Below, piece after piece: positions 25,994-32,824 of a stretch of 53,915 nucleotides of DNA. A program made the position numbers and the translations under genes. Each line of letters starts with the position of its first letter. Positions within the stretch are counted from its first letter, which is position 1. The notes under the pieces were generated by a model. It did no database searches and had not been told where the DNA came from. It was given only the letters and a program-made list of their open reading frames with translations. The stretch lies in contig JADYUE010000010.1 of the NCBI GenBank assembly GCA_021531615.1, positions 1-53,915 of the forward strand, given 5' to 3'. This DNA is from Fusobacterium varium. GTDB lineage: Bacteria; Fusobacteriota; Fusobacteriia; Fusobacteriales; Fusobacteriaceae.

Positions 25994-26104
25994 TCAGGAT
26001 TGCTCCTGCTAATATTTAATTACTCAATGAGATCTGTTTAAATTTTTATAAGAAAATTGTTAGTTAAAAATTGCATTTTACAGGAGAGAAATAAACAGAT
26101 CTCA
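25994..26104. repeat. Hairpin and 13-bp inverted repeat upstream of the replication-type gene
   Basis: CAGGA-TTGC-TCCTG (about 25995-26008) is a small hairpin. TGAGATCTGTTTA (26028-26040) and TAAACAGATCTCA (26092-26104) are a perfect inverted repeat around 51 bp. The block could be an RNA structure or a replication origin; the sequence alone does not decide. Confidence 0.5.
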
Positions 26105-26105
26105 C

Positions 26106-26327
26106 TTAATAATTAATTTTTATCTCCTTCCAACCATTGGAAAATTTTTGATAAAATACTATATTAGCCTCTGGAAAAGTTTTCTTTGAAATTTTTGCTT
26201 TACGTCTAATCTCTTTTAATGATCCGCTGCAATCTTTATCAACAATTAACTTTTTTTCTATTCCTTCATGAATAATTGTTCCTAGATATGCTTTATACAT
26301 AAATTTATATCTTTCTTGTATTTCCAT
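26106..26327 (-). CDS. Small hypothetical protein
   Basis: A 73-residue protein, MEIQERYKFMYKAYLGTIIH. It is basic, with a beta-like end (ANIVFYQKFSNGWKEIKIN), and has a TGGAGGGAC ribosome site. Not recognised. It shares the 26.3-kb intergenic region with a plus-strand mini-gene and ends beside a 13-bp inverted repeat. Confidence 0.5.
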   Translation of the reverse strand: MEIQERYKFMYKAYLGTIIHEGIEKKLIVDKDCSGSLKEIRRKAKISKKTFPEANIVFYQKFSNGWKEIKINY

Positions 26328-26361
26328 AGTCCCTCCATTTATTCCTTTTATTTCTTTCTTT

Positions 26362-26389
26362 TGCTATAATTAAATAGATAACGTTATCT
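26362..26389 (+). promoter_or_regulatory. Extended -10 promoter with palindromic operator
   Basis: TTGCTATAAT (TATAAT at 26365-26370 with an upstream TG) is followed directly by the perfect palindrome AGATAACGTTATCT (26376-26389), overlapping the probable transcription start. A repressor bound there would block the promoter. The nearby XRE proteins are candidates. Confidence 0.6.
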
Positions 26390-26413
26390 AAAAAATATAT
26401 AAGGAGAATCTTT

Positions 26414-26509
26414 GTGAAGAATAAAAAAAATAACAATAAATCAACAATTACAATTTCAGAATTTTTAAAAAAAATAATTGTTTTAAAGAAAAAAATTGAT
26501 AAAAATTAA
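26414..26509 (+). CDS. Small basic peptide gene (31 aa)
   Basis: GTG start eight bases after AAGGAG. The peptide begins MKNKKNNNKSTITISEFLKK and is Lys/Asn-rich with a hydrophobic patch (IIVL). It is driven by the promoter-operator just upstream and overlaps the end of the convergent XRE gene by 4 bp, so its mRNA could also act as antisense to that regulator. Confidence 0.5.
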   Translation: MKNKKNNNKSTITISEFLKKIIVLKKKIDKN

Positions 26510-26733
26510 TTTTCTTCTTTAGGTGACTTGAAGAGCTCTTCATATGGAATATTTGTTACTTCTGCTATTCTTTCCACTGTAGACATTCTAAAACCTTTTC
26601 CAGCTTCCCATTGCTTTAAACTATTTTGCAAGGACTGAGGTTTTATATCTAAGCGTCTGCATAATTCAGCCTTAGACATCTTAGAAAAAACTAATTCATC
26701 TAGTCTTTTTCTTAATATCTGAGAAATTTTCAT
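26506..26733 (-). CDS. XRE-family regulator (75 aa)
   Basis: One helix-turn-helix domain: KLSKAELCRRLDIKPQSLQN-like, exact text MSKAELCRRLDIKPQSLQNS, then WEAGKGFRMSTVERIAEVTN. It ends shortly after, so it is a Cro-type single-domain repressor. Its promoter overlaps an 11-bp-arm palindrome at 26767-26792, implying autoregulation. It is adjacent to, and codirectional with, a larger XRE protein. Confidence 0.85.
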   Translation of the reverse strand: MKISQILRKRLDELVFSKMSKAELCRRLDIKPQSLQNSLKQWEAGKGFRMSTVERIAEVTNIPYEELFKSPKEEN

Positions 26734-26766
26734 TTGATCGCCCTCCTTTTTAATAATTTATATTTC

Positions 26767-26805
26767 TTATTAACTTAATAATAAGTTAATAATCTAATTT
26801 TGTCA
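26767..26805 (-). promoter_or_regulatory. Promoter with large palindromic operator for the 75-aa XRE gene
   Basis: On the minus strand TTGACA, a 17-base spacer and TATTAT. The palindrome TTATTAACTTA-4 bases-TAAGTTAATAA (26767-26792) covers the -10 box, with perfect arms. Confidence 0.7.
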
Positions 26806-26816
26806 ACATAAAAAAA

Positions 26817-26838
26817 AGCAAAGATAAAAATCTTTGCT
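26817..26838 (-). terminator. Terminator after the 181-aa XRE gene
   Basis: AGCAAAGA and TCTTTGCT form an 8-bp stem with a six-base loop. On the minus strand it is followed by eight T. Confidence 0.75.
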
Positions 26839-26859
26839 CTAAAAAATTATTCTTTTATT

Positions 26860-27405
26860 TTAAAAATCATATTTAATCCCATCTTCAATAGCTTTTTTTA
26901 ATTCTTTTAATTCTTTTTTATTTTCTTCATAGATTCCTTTTTCTCTTAAATCACATTCAATATTTCTAAGTATACTTTTCAAAATATAATTTCTATCCTC
27001 TTCAGACATCATTTTAAAAAGTTGAAGATAAATATCGCTCTTTTCTTTCTCTTTTTCTAGTTTTTCTGTAATTTTTTTTTGTATTTTTATTTGATCAAAT
27101 AAATCAGAATCCTCTAATTTTCCCAATATTTCTTTATACTCTTCATTTTCTTTTTTTAACTTTTCATACTTTTCAGTAAAACTTGGAGGAGCAGAATCTT
27201 TCTCCCAAGCTAAAAATAATTCTTCTTTCTCTTCCTTAGTTAGTGGAAGATTTTCTAAAATTGCATCTAATTTATTTCTTCTAGGAAGTGCTTTTTCTTT
27301 TTTTAAGTCTGAAATATACCCCTCTGTTATATCTGATAATATGCTTAAATCTTTAACTTTTATTTTTTTCTTTTGCATAATTTCTTCTAACATTTTTCCA
27401 AACAT
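26860..27405 (-). CDS. XRE-family regulator with coiled-coil tail (181 aa)
   Basis: Residues 1-60 are a helix-turn-helix domain (KIKVKDLSILSDITEGYISD, LKKEKALPRRNKLDAILENL). Residues 75-180 are a long Glu/Lys-rich coiled coil that may mediate oligomerisation. It lacks a LexA/CI-type protease domain. It faces the two-gene plus-strand operon at 27623 across a 217-bp region with repeated half-sites, so it is probably the repressor of that divergent promoter and may be the main lysogeny regulator. Confidence 0.8.
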   Translation of the reverse strand: MFGKMLEEIMQKKKIKVKDLSILSDITEGYISDLKKEKALPRRNKLDAILENLPLTKEEKEELFLAWEKDSAPPSFTEKYEKLKKENEEYKEILGKLEDSDLFDQIKIQKKITEKLEKEKEKSDIYLQLFKMMSEEDRNYILKSILRNIECDLREKGIYEENKKELKELKKAIEDGIKYDF

Positions 27406-27445
27406 TTTTATTGCCTCCTAAGTTTTAAATCTTATTTTATTTTAC

Positions 27446-27523
27446 TACAAAACTTATAAAAATTGTAAGTATAAAAAATTGTTTTTTTATATATTGACAA
27501 TTATAAGTTATTTGTCTTATACT
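27446..27523. promoter_or_regulatory. Divergent promoter region with ACTTATAA-type half-sites
   Basis: On the plus strand TTGACA (27494-27499), an 18-base spacer and TATACT (27518-27523) drive the 27623 operon. On the minus strand TTACAA, 18 bases and TAAAAT fit the XRE gene. AACTTATAA near 27449 and TTATAAGTT near 27501 are inverted half-sites covering both promoters. Confidence 0.6.
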
Positions 27524-27622
27524 CTTAATAAGATGAAAAACTTTTATTTTATAATTAAGTTAAAAAACTAATACGGAGGTGACATTTTTAAAATTTTAAA
27601 CAATTTGTAAGGAGGTGAAATA

Positions 27623-27958
27623 ATGGGCATAATAGGAATATTAGGGATAGGATTATTATTGTTAGTACTACCATTTTCTTGTGCTAAATATAATGTTTTA
27701 TACAATAAAACAGTTAGAACAGAAGTAGGAAAAAGTATAATGAATAGTGATAGAGAAATTTTTAAAAGCTCTAAACCTTATGTAGAAAACTCAATTCAAA
27801 CATTACATAACTATAAAATGCAATATGACTTAGCTAATGATGAAGATAAACAAATAATAGCTAATAATATAAAATCTGAATTTGCTAATTTTGATAGCAA
27901 TTTGATAGAAAATAATAATTTAAGACATTTTTTAGAAAGTATTAGAGGAGGATATTAA
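27623..27958 (+). CDS. Small N-terminally anchored protein (111 aa)
   Basis: Strong AAGGAGGTG site before the ATG. Residues 1-20 are a hydrophobic signal or anchor (MGIIGILGIGLLLLVLPFSC). The remainder is hydrophilic and helical (YVENSIQTLHNYKMQYDLAN). It is not a clear lipobox. It is 2 bp upstream of a lipoprotein gene, in one operon under the divergent promoter. The pair looks like a lysogenic-conversion cassette exported to the envelope. Not recognised. Confidence 0.6.
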   Translation: MGIIGILGIGLLLLVLPFSCAKYNVLYNKTVRTEVGKSIMNSDREIFKSSKPYVENSIQTLHNYKMQYDLANDEDKQIIANNIKSEFANFDSNLIENNNLRHFLESIRGGY

Positions 27959-27960
27959 GA

Positions 27961-28518
27961 ATGAAAAAATTACTAATGATAGGTGCTGTAATAGGGATAG
28001 TTGTAGGTTGTGAATCAGTTCCAGCACAAAAAACATCAACTGATATAGAAAGAGAGAAACAAGAGACATTATCTAAACAAGCTATTGAAAGTGTTGGATT
28101 GCCTAATATTTCAAATTTTTATGAGAAAAAAACTTTAAAAAAAATTCTTGAAATGAGAGATAATCCAAAATTAATAAACTATTTTTACACTAAAAACAAC
28201 ATGAGTGGAAAATGGGTATACGAAGGAAAATGTATAGGTTTTGGAATTTCTTATACAACTCAATATACTAATCCAGAAAAAATAACAATAACTAGAGATC
28301 TTGATATGGGGCCTCATTGGGGAGATCAGACAAATGTTATACAGCAAGCTGATCCTAATGGACTTTATAGTGTACCAAATGGGACAGCAACTTGGATAAT
28401 GAGAGTTACAGATGATGGAAAAACTATTGTTGACTATATAGAAAGTGAAATAAGAGTATCACAAAATAAAATTCCTGTAAGATTATGTGAAAAATGGAGT
28501 TTACCTGAAAATTATTAA
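27961..28518 (+). CDS. Predicted lipoprotein (185 aa)
   Basis: MKKLLMIGAVIGIVVGC is a type II signal with lipobox VVGC (Cys17). The mature part has MSGKWVYEGKCIGFGISYTT and two more Cys (GKCIGFG, RLCEKW). It is probably held in the outer or inner membrane. It forms an operon with the preceding gene. Being expressed from the immunity-linked promoter suggests a function in the lysogen, such as surface change or phage exclusion. The family is not recognised. Confidence 0.7.
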   Translation: MKKLLMIGAVIGIVVGCESVPAQKTSTDIEREKQETLSKQAIESVGLPNISNFYEKKTLKKILEMRDNPKLINYFYTKNNMSGKWVYEGKCIGFGISYTTQYTNPEKITITRDLDMGPHWGDQTNVIQQADPNGLYSVPNGTATWIMRVTDDGKTIVDYIESEIRVSQNKIPVRLCEKWSLPENY

Positions 28519-28532
28519 TAATATTTTTTAAA

Positions 28533-28629
28533 CTACTGAATAGAGTATCCTAGATATAGAAAAATAAAGACCTGTCATAGTCTTTCTAGGATGCTCTCTT
28601 GAGTAGATTACTCAAAAAAGTGAGGTGAA
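28533..28629. repeat. Folded repeat R1
   Basis: CTACTGAATAGAG and CTCTCTTGAGTAG form the outer arms. The inner stem is TCCTAGA/TCTAGGA and the apical stem AAAGAC/GTCTTT. The right flank keeps GTGAGGTGAAAA, but the TTG start seen in R2-R4 is lost, so the gene that followed it appears to be gone. Confidence 0.75.
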
Positions 28630-28644
28630 AATAATTATTTAAAA

Positions 28645-28673
28645 TTATAGTGTTTTACAAAGGAGTGAATAAT
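28645..28673 (+). repeat. 29-bp inverted repeat, left copy
   Basis: It matches, inverted and with two mismatches, the leader at 29450-29478. It contains the ribosome-site core AAAGGAGTGA but no start codon follows. Confidence 0.7.
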
Positions 28674-28676
28674 CAA

Positions 28677-28814
28677 CTATTTCTTTTTAACTGGTGGCTT
28701 TGGAGTTGTTGGATGATTTCCAGTAGCCATTTCAGCACTATTATTTATTGAACTAGATGTTTTTGACACAGAATTATAATCTGGTTTACTAATAACTTTA
28801 GGATCTTTTGCCAA
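28677..28814 (-). CDS. Small Pro/Lys-tailed protein (45 aa)
   Basis: TTG start after AAGGAGGAATAATC. The peptide begins MAKDPKVISKPDYNSVSKTS and ends PTTPKPPVKKK. It is disordered in character, 20 bp downstream of the membrane protein gene, in one operon. I recall similarly placed small partner genes beside DUF6338-like membrane proteins, but this is not certain. Confidence 0.6.
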   Translation of the reverse strand: MAKDPKVISKPDYNSVSKTSSSINNSAEMATGNHPTTPKPPVKKK

Positions 28815-28834
28815 GATTATTCCTCCTTCTTTGA

Positions 28835-29449
28835 TTATTTTTTATGGTATTCAATTACAATATTTTCAGGTCTTTCATACAAGTATATAGCTTCTAATTC
28901 ATAACTAGGGATATCTTTATTGTCAAAATAGGCACTTACATCTTTTAGTAAAATTTCAAAATATCCTTGTTCTATAATATTCAATGCTTGAAGTGAGCCT
29001 ATATAAACTTGTTCCTTATTTTGATATCTAATTGATACCCAACATTGTTTAATACTTTCAAAGGATTCATCTTTTGATGATATTAACCCTTGAGCTAGAT
29101 ATTTTTTACCTAACTTATTTGAAAGTCTTAATTTTCTGAGAAAATAATGATATTTTTCTCCATTAATTACCCAAGTAAAAAATAGAGAATATGGAATTAC
29201 AAATAGTAAAGCTAAACTTATTTCTGCTGGAGAAATTCTAGGATTCTTTGATAACAGGGTTTTTAGTGTTTCTCCCTTATCAAATAAGTTTAACGGGAGA
29301 TAACAAAGAACTCCAACTATAAAAGAATAAGCTACTCCTCTATTAAAGTCTAGTTTAGCATCATCTAAAATAGCATAATTTACTAAAATTACACATGCTA
29401 TTCCAGGTAGAAAAATAAAAAGAAATTGAATTAAATTTACTATATCCAT
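28835..29449 (-). CDS. Membrane protein, DUF6338-like
   Basis: A 204-residue protein starting MDIVNLIQFLFIFLPGIACV at the ATG at 29449, six bases after AAAGGAGTG. Three hydrophobic helices lie at about 5-27, 40-58 and 75-95. The soluble C-terminal half has SLQALNIIEQGYFEILLKDV and YLYERPENIVIEY, like the DUF6338 family. Its leader is duplicated in inverted orientation at the other end of the two-gene cassette. Such genes are often accessory or defence-associated; the role is unknown. Confidence 0.65.
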   Translation of the reverse strand: MDIVNLIQFLFIFLPGIACVILVNYAILDDAKLDFNRGVAYSFIVGVLCYLPLNLFDKGETLKTLLSKNPRISPAEISLALLFVIPYSLFFTWVINGEKYHYFLRKLRLSNKLGKKYLAQGLISSKDESFESIKQCWVSIRYQNKEQVYIGSLQALNIIEQGYFEILLKDVSAYFDNKDIPSYELEAIYLYERPENIVIEYHKK

Positions 29450-29478
29450 ATTAATCACTCCTTTGTAAAATACTATAA
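29450..29478 (-). repeat. 29-bp inverted repeat, right copy
   Basis: The leader and ribosome site of the DUF6338-like gene. Its inverted partner at 28645-28673 bounds the other side of the 0.8-kb cassette. Confidence 0.7.
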
Positions 29479-29525
29479 ATATTATAACTTTATTTTCTTA
29501 ATAAATCAAATTTGGAGGTTTTTAT

Positions 29526-29753
29526 ATGAATAACAAAATTACTTTTCCTAAACATGAAATTTTTAAACAATTTACAACTCAAGATCTAATTGCAGAGCTA
29601 ATTAGACGAAATAATGATAATCTAAAAAAATTGTGTAGTACTTATATTTTAACTGGGGTTCTCACACTATTACATTCAGATGAACTGTATGAAGGAATTG
29701 AAAGTCAAGAAGCAATTATTCTCAAAGCTTTAGAGCAACTTGATATTAATTAA
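29526..29753 (+). CDS. Small hypothetical protein (75 aa)
   Basis: TTGGAGG precedes the ATG. The protein is MNNKITFPKHEIFKQFTTQD followed by a mainly helical part with one Cys (KKLCSTYILTGVLTLL) and an acidic end. It converges with, and overlaps by 8 bp, the 29746-30204 gene. This is the first of the convergent pairs in the repeat array. Not recognised. Confidence 0.55.
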   Translation: MNNKITFPKHEIFKQFTTQDLIAELIRRNNDNLKKLCSTYILTGVLTLLHSDELYEGIESQEAIILKALEQLDIN

Positions 29754-30204
29754 AAAAAATAGGTGATCCTAGCTCTTGTTCTAGTTTTAAAAGCTCTTGA
29801 TTAAGAATTTTTAGATTGATAACACATATATTATCAAGTGTCAAATATATTTCAAATTCAAAATCTTGAACCTGATATTTAAAATTTTCTTTATCAGTTC
29901 CGTATATTACTAGTGTTAATTTATTTATTGAAATATTTTTATAATATATTTCTTTAAAAAGAAGGGCATATTTTTTTTCTTCTGAAGAAATAACTTGTTT
30001 TGGAAATTGTAAAAGAGAATATTTTTCATTTAAAAAAATATGTTTTGGTTGTAGTTCTTCATTATCATCTAAATACTCTATATCAATGTCCCTTTTACCA
30101 AGATTTATTGATAACTGAAAACTTCTATATCCTCTAATAAAATTAATACTTTTAGGTACTTCAGAAATAATCGCACTAGATATTAAAAATTTACTTGGGT
30201 ACAT
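29746..30204 (-). CDS. Hypothetical protein in repeat array (152 aa)
   Basis: ATG at 30204 after AAAGGAAGTGA. A beta-rich protein (GYRSFQLSINLGKRDIDIEY, FKYQVQDFEFEIYLTLDNIC) with an acidic helical end. Its leader is repeat R2, and it overlaps the 3' end of the opposite gene. It occupies the same slot as the smaller minus-strand genes at 30708 and 31439, but similarity to them is weak. Confidence 0.55.
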   Translation of the reverse strand: MYPSKFLISSAIISEVPKSINFIRGYRSFQLSINLGKRDIDIEYLDDNEELQPKHIFLNEKYSLLQFPKQVISSEEKKYALLFKEIYYKNISINKLTLVIYGTDKENFKYQVQDFEFEIYLTLDNICVINLKILNQELLKLEQELGSPIFFN

Positions 30205-30218
30205 ATTCTCACTTCCTT

Positions 30219-30331
30219 TAATCTATTAAATAGAGTGTCCTAGAATTTGAAGATTACAAATTGACTGCCAATCAATTTTCTTCTAGGATGCTCTCTTGAG
30301 TAGATTACTCAAATAAAGTGAGGTGAAAAAA
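30219..30331. repeat. Folded repeat R2 between divergent genes
   Basis: Left end TAATCTATTAAATAGAG, right end CTCTCTTGAGTAG. Inner stem TCCTAGAA/TTCTAGGA, apical stem AAATTGA/TCAATTT. The right flank adds TTGAGTA-GAT-TACTCAA (a perfect 7-bp inverted repeat) and GTGAGGTGAAAA, the ribosome site for a TTG-start gene. Confidence 0.8.
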
Positions 30332-30721
30332 TTGAAAAAAATTAAAAGAACTATTTCTCTTTTAAAACATCCTTTTAGAAGAAAATATAAAGAAAAATTA
30401 ATAATTTCACAAAATTTAAATAAAAGTGGAATAACTCTTCCAAGCTTTTATAAAAGTTTTAATGTTCCAATAACTGCTTTTCGTAATATGAAAAAAACTA
30501 GAAGGAAGTTACTAAAAGTCCATAACCACATTTTTATTGAACACAGTTATGGAATGGCAGTAGCTGTCAATGTCAAAATTCGTGCAAAAAAATCTTTTAA
30601 ATGGATATTATCCAATAAAAGAAATAAACTACCTATTTTTAAAAAATATATTTATTTTAGAAAAAAACAATATACTCAAACTGAGTTGCTTTTAAAATAT
30701 TTTAAAATTACAAATCAATAA
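30332..30721 (+). CDS. Highly basic small protein, array member 1 (129 aa)
   Basis: TTG start at 30332, six bases after GAGGTG. A GTG nine bases earlier is in frame but overlaps the ribosome site. The protein begins MKKIKRTISLLKHPFRRKYK; Lys and Arg make up roughly a quarter of residues. It ends YTQTELLLKYFKITNQ. Similar starts and Y-T/S-x-x-E-L/I-L/I endings occur in the genes at 31163 and 31886. Nucleic-acid or membrane binding is likely. Not recognised. Confidence 0.6.
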   Translation: MKKIKRTISLLKHPFRRKYKEKLIISQNLNKSGITLPSFYKSFNVPITAFRNMKKTRRKLLKVHNHIFIEHSYGMAVAVNVKIRAKKSFKWILSNKRNKLPIFKKYIYFRKKQYTQTELLLKYFKITNQ

Positions 30722-31016
30722 TTTCTTCATCATCCAATATTGGAGGAACTTCTGCTTTTTGAGCTATCAAGGTAAATTCATAATTTTTATAAACAAAGTT
30801 GCCAATAACAACTGGGATATTATTAATATAAAATGTTGCTGAAAAATAGTCTGACCCAATAATATTTAAAATTTCAGTCATTCTTTCTTGATTTCTTAAA
30901 ACTTTAAAATGAAAAAGTTTTTGTCCCATAAGAGTTAGCTCTTCATCAGCTTCTCCAAGAAAATTTATTTGATAATTTTTAGAAAAAGTGTTTATTCTTA
31001 ATTTTATATTTTTCAA
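30708..31016 (-). CDS. Array partner protein A (102 aa)
   Basis: TTG start at 31016, eight bases after AAAGGAG. The frame also extends to 31043 upstream, without a better site. Central pattern NIIGSDYFSATFYINNIPVV then IGNFVYKNYEFTLI parallels IIYKVLKSSDVCGAILLKNN and FEGNFYPISEEELTIV of the 31439 gene, so the two are distant paralogues. Acidic C-terminus (PPILDDEEIIDL). It overlaps the opposite basic-protein gene by 14 bp. Confidence 0.55.
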   Translation of the reverse strand: MKNIKLRINTFSKNYQINFLGEADEELTLMGQKLFHFKVLRNQERMTEILNIIGSDYFSATFYINNIPVVIGNFVYKNYEFTLIAQKAEVPPILDDEEIIDL

Positions 31017-31060
31017 AACATCATCTCCTTTCGCTACTGCCAAAGGGGATTCAGTAGTAG

Positions 31061-31162
31061 TCTACTGAATAGAGTTACCAAGAAGCATAGAAAAAAGACC
31101 CCCAAGTCTTTTTCTTGGTAGCTCTCTTGAGTAGATTACTCAAATAAAGTGAGGTGAAAATA
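31061..31162. repeat. Folded repeat R3 between divergent genes
   Basis: Outer arms CTACTGAATAGAG and CTCTCTTGAGTAG. Inner stem ACCAAGAA/TTCTTGGT, apical stem AAAAAGAC/GTCTTTTT with a C-rich loop. The left flank (about 31026-31060, shared with R4) includes CTTTCGCTACTGCC and CAGTAGTAG. Confidence 0.8.
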
Positions 31163-31444
31163 TTGAAAAAAATTAAAAGGTTTAATTTAAAGACTTATGA
31201 TTTTTTTAAAAGAAATAGATTAAGAAAAAAATATTTTAAATCTATATTAAATCATACTTTAACAAACCCTTGGCAAATAGCATCAATTAAAGTTAAACAA
31301 ATTCATTCTAAAAACAGATTTAGAGTAGAAGCTTCTCTTCTTTTTGGTAAAAAAAGAAAAAGAAAAATAAGATCCTCATTCAACTCAAAAATTAAAATAA
31401 AAAGAAAAGTTTACTCTTATTTAGAGATAATAAGGTATTTATAA
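31163..31444 (+). CDS. Highly basic small protein, array member 2 (93 aa)
   Basis: TTG start seven bases after GAGGTG. It begins MKKIKRFNLKTYDFFKRNRL and contains KKRKRKIRSSFNSKIKIKRK. The DNA around the start is almost the same as at 30332, as if a common 5' end had been fitted to different bodies. It ends YSYLEIIRYL. It overlaps the opposite gene by 6 bp. Confidence 0.6.
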   Translation: MKKIKRFNLKTYDFFKRNRLRKKYFKSILNHTLTNPWQIASIKVKQIHSKNRFRVEASLLFGKKRKRKIRSSFNSKIKIKRKVYSYLEIIRYL

Positions 31445-31741
31445 TTCTATTAGTTTTATATTTTCTGAATAATATGGAGCTGGATCAAAAGAATTATTTT
31501 TAACAATAGTTAGCTCTTCTTCTGATATTGGATAAAAATTTCCTTCAAAGATAACTATATTATTTTTTAATAATATTGCTCCACAAACATCAGAAGATTT
31601 TAAAACTTTATAAATTATTGAGCTTTTTTCTAAAGGTTTTATTTTTAATCTTTCTTTTGATTGTTCAATAATTTCAGCTAATAAATTAATTTTACATAAA
31701 TTAAATGAACCATCAAAATATCTTAATTCAAATTTTTGCAT
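31439..31741 (-). CDS. Array partner protein B (100 aa)
   Basis: ATG at 31741, five bases after AAAGGAG. It begins MQKFELRYFDGSFNLCKINL. A distant paralogue of the 30708 gene (see that entry) with the same leader DNA. It ends SENIKLIEL. The convergent partner is the basic protein at 31163. Confidence 0.55.
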   Translation of the reverse strand: MQKFELRYFDGSFNLCKINLLAEIIEQSKERLKIKPLEKSSIIYKVLKSSDVCGAILLKNNIVIFEGNFYPISEEELTIVKNNSFDPAPYYSENIKLIEL

Positions 31742-31783
31742 ATCTTCTCCTTTCGCTACTGCCAAAGGGGATTCAGTAGTAGT

Positions 31784-31885
31784 CTACTGAATAGAGTTAC
31801 CAAGAAGCATAGAAAAAAGACCCCCAGTCTTTTTCTTGGTAGCTCTCTTGAGTAGATTACTCAAATAAAAGCGAGGTGAAAAAAA
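31784..31885. repeat. Folded repeat R4 between divergent genes
   Basis: Nearly the same as R3, with a one-base-shorter loop (GACCCCCAGTC). The right flank reads AAAAGCGAGGTGAAAA before a TTG start. Confidence 0.8.
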
Positions 31886-32215
31886 TTGAAGAAAATTAAA
31901 CATAGAAAAATGCCATCTGAACTAACTATGCTATATCCATTAAAAAGAGCTTATAGAAGAGCTTACTATAAGGTAGCACAAGATCTCCGAATAGAAAAAA
32001 AATTAAAATTAAAAATTCAATCATATAGAAAAATAGAATTGGCAGTAGCTTTTTTAAATTTTTATTATGTAAAAAAAGCTTATATATATTTTTATCAAAA
32101 GAAAGTTCTTAAAAGAAAAAATATAAAAAAACCTAAATATACTAAATTAAAAACAAAAGTAAAAAAGCTCTCATATACAAAAAATGAGCTTCTTAATATT
32201 CTTTTTGGTAATTAA
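31886..32215 (+). CDS. Highly basic small protein, array member 3 (109 aa)
   Basis: TTG at 31886 is the only start with a ribosome site (GAGGTG, seven bases upstream), which supports the TTG choice in the two sister genes. It begins MKKIKHRKMPSELTMLYPLK, is rich in Lys, Arg and Tyr, and ends YTKNELLNILFGN. Here the opposite partner is replaced by a longer interval with two further genes. Confidence 0.6.
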   Translation: MKKIKHRKMPSELTMLYPLKRAYRRAYYKVAQDLRIEKKLKLKIQSYRKIELAVAFLNFYYVKKAYIYFYQKKVLKRKNIKKPKYTKLKTKVKKLSYTKNELLNILFGN

Positions 32216-32360
32216 AATTGTAAAAATTAAATATTTATAATTATTTTTTCACGATTACTATATTCTTCACATGGCTCTGCATTTTTATCATATATTTTAA
32301 AGTCAGAGCCATTAAAATAAAGTAATTTAGCAGTAGTATTTTATTAAGATTGGAGTGTAT

Positions 32361-32801
32361 ATGAAAATAAAAAAATTTAAAAATAATAGAATAACTTTTC
32401 TAGGTATTAACTTTCTCAATAAAAGCCAAATTTTAGATTATTATACAACTAATCTTTGGAGTTCTTTATCTAACAAATATCAATCATTATTAGAATTTAA
32501 AGAAAAAAACTCTAATAATATAAAAACTATTATCATAAAAGACAATAATTTTAAAAGAAATTGTTTAAAAAGTAATTATTTTAGAAAAGTATTACATCTT
32601 GATCAAAAAGATAAAGATGATTATATCTATCTTGTGGTAATTCCAACTAAAAAATATTTTAAAAATAATTTTATTCAAAAATGTTTTAAAAAGAGTAATT
32701 TTTTAATTAATAAAAAGTATATTTTTTTAGATTACTATACACATAGATTTTTATTATTTTCTTGTCTTGCTCAAGAAATTTTCTATATCAAAGGTAGCTA
32801 A
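32361..32801 (+). CDS. Basic hypothetical protein (146 aa)
   Basis: ATG at 32361, five bases after GGAG; a GTG two codons earlier overlaps that site. The protein begins MKIKKFKNNRITFLGINFLN and is rich in Lys, Asn and Phe, with mixed structure (YIYLVVIPTKKYFKNNFIQK) and several Cys. It converges with the SWIM-type gene with a 23-bp gap. Not recognised. Confidence 0.5.
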   Translation: MKIKKFKNNRITFLGINFLNKSQILDYYTTNLWSSLSNKYQSLLEFKEKNSNNIKTIIIKDNNFKRNCLKSNYFRKVLHLDQKDKDDYIYLVVIPTKKYFKNNFIQKCFKKSNFLINKKYIFLDYYTHRFLLFSCLAQEIFYIKGS

Positions 32802-32824
32802 AAGCAAATTTTATTAGCTTAAAA

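Noticed and set aside
30219-30331. TTGACT...TAGGAT inside R2/R5 as a promoter
   Set aside because: The spacing fits, but the same positions are not conserved in R3, R4 and R6, so it does not explain expression of the array.
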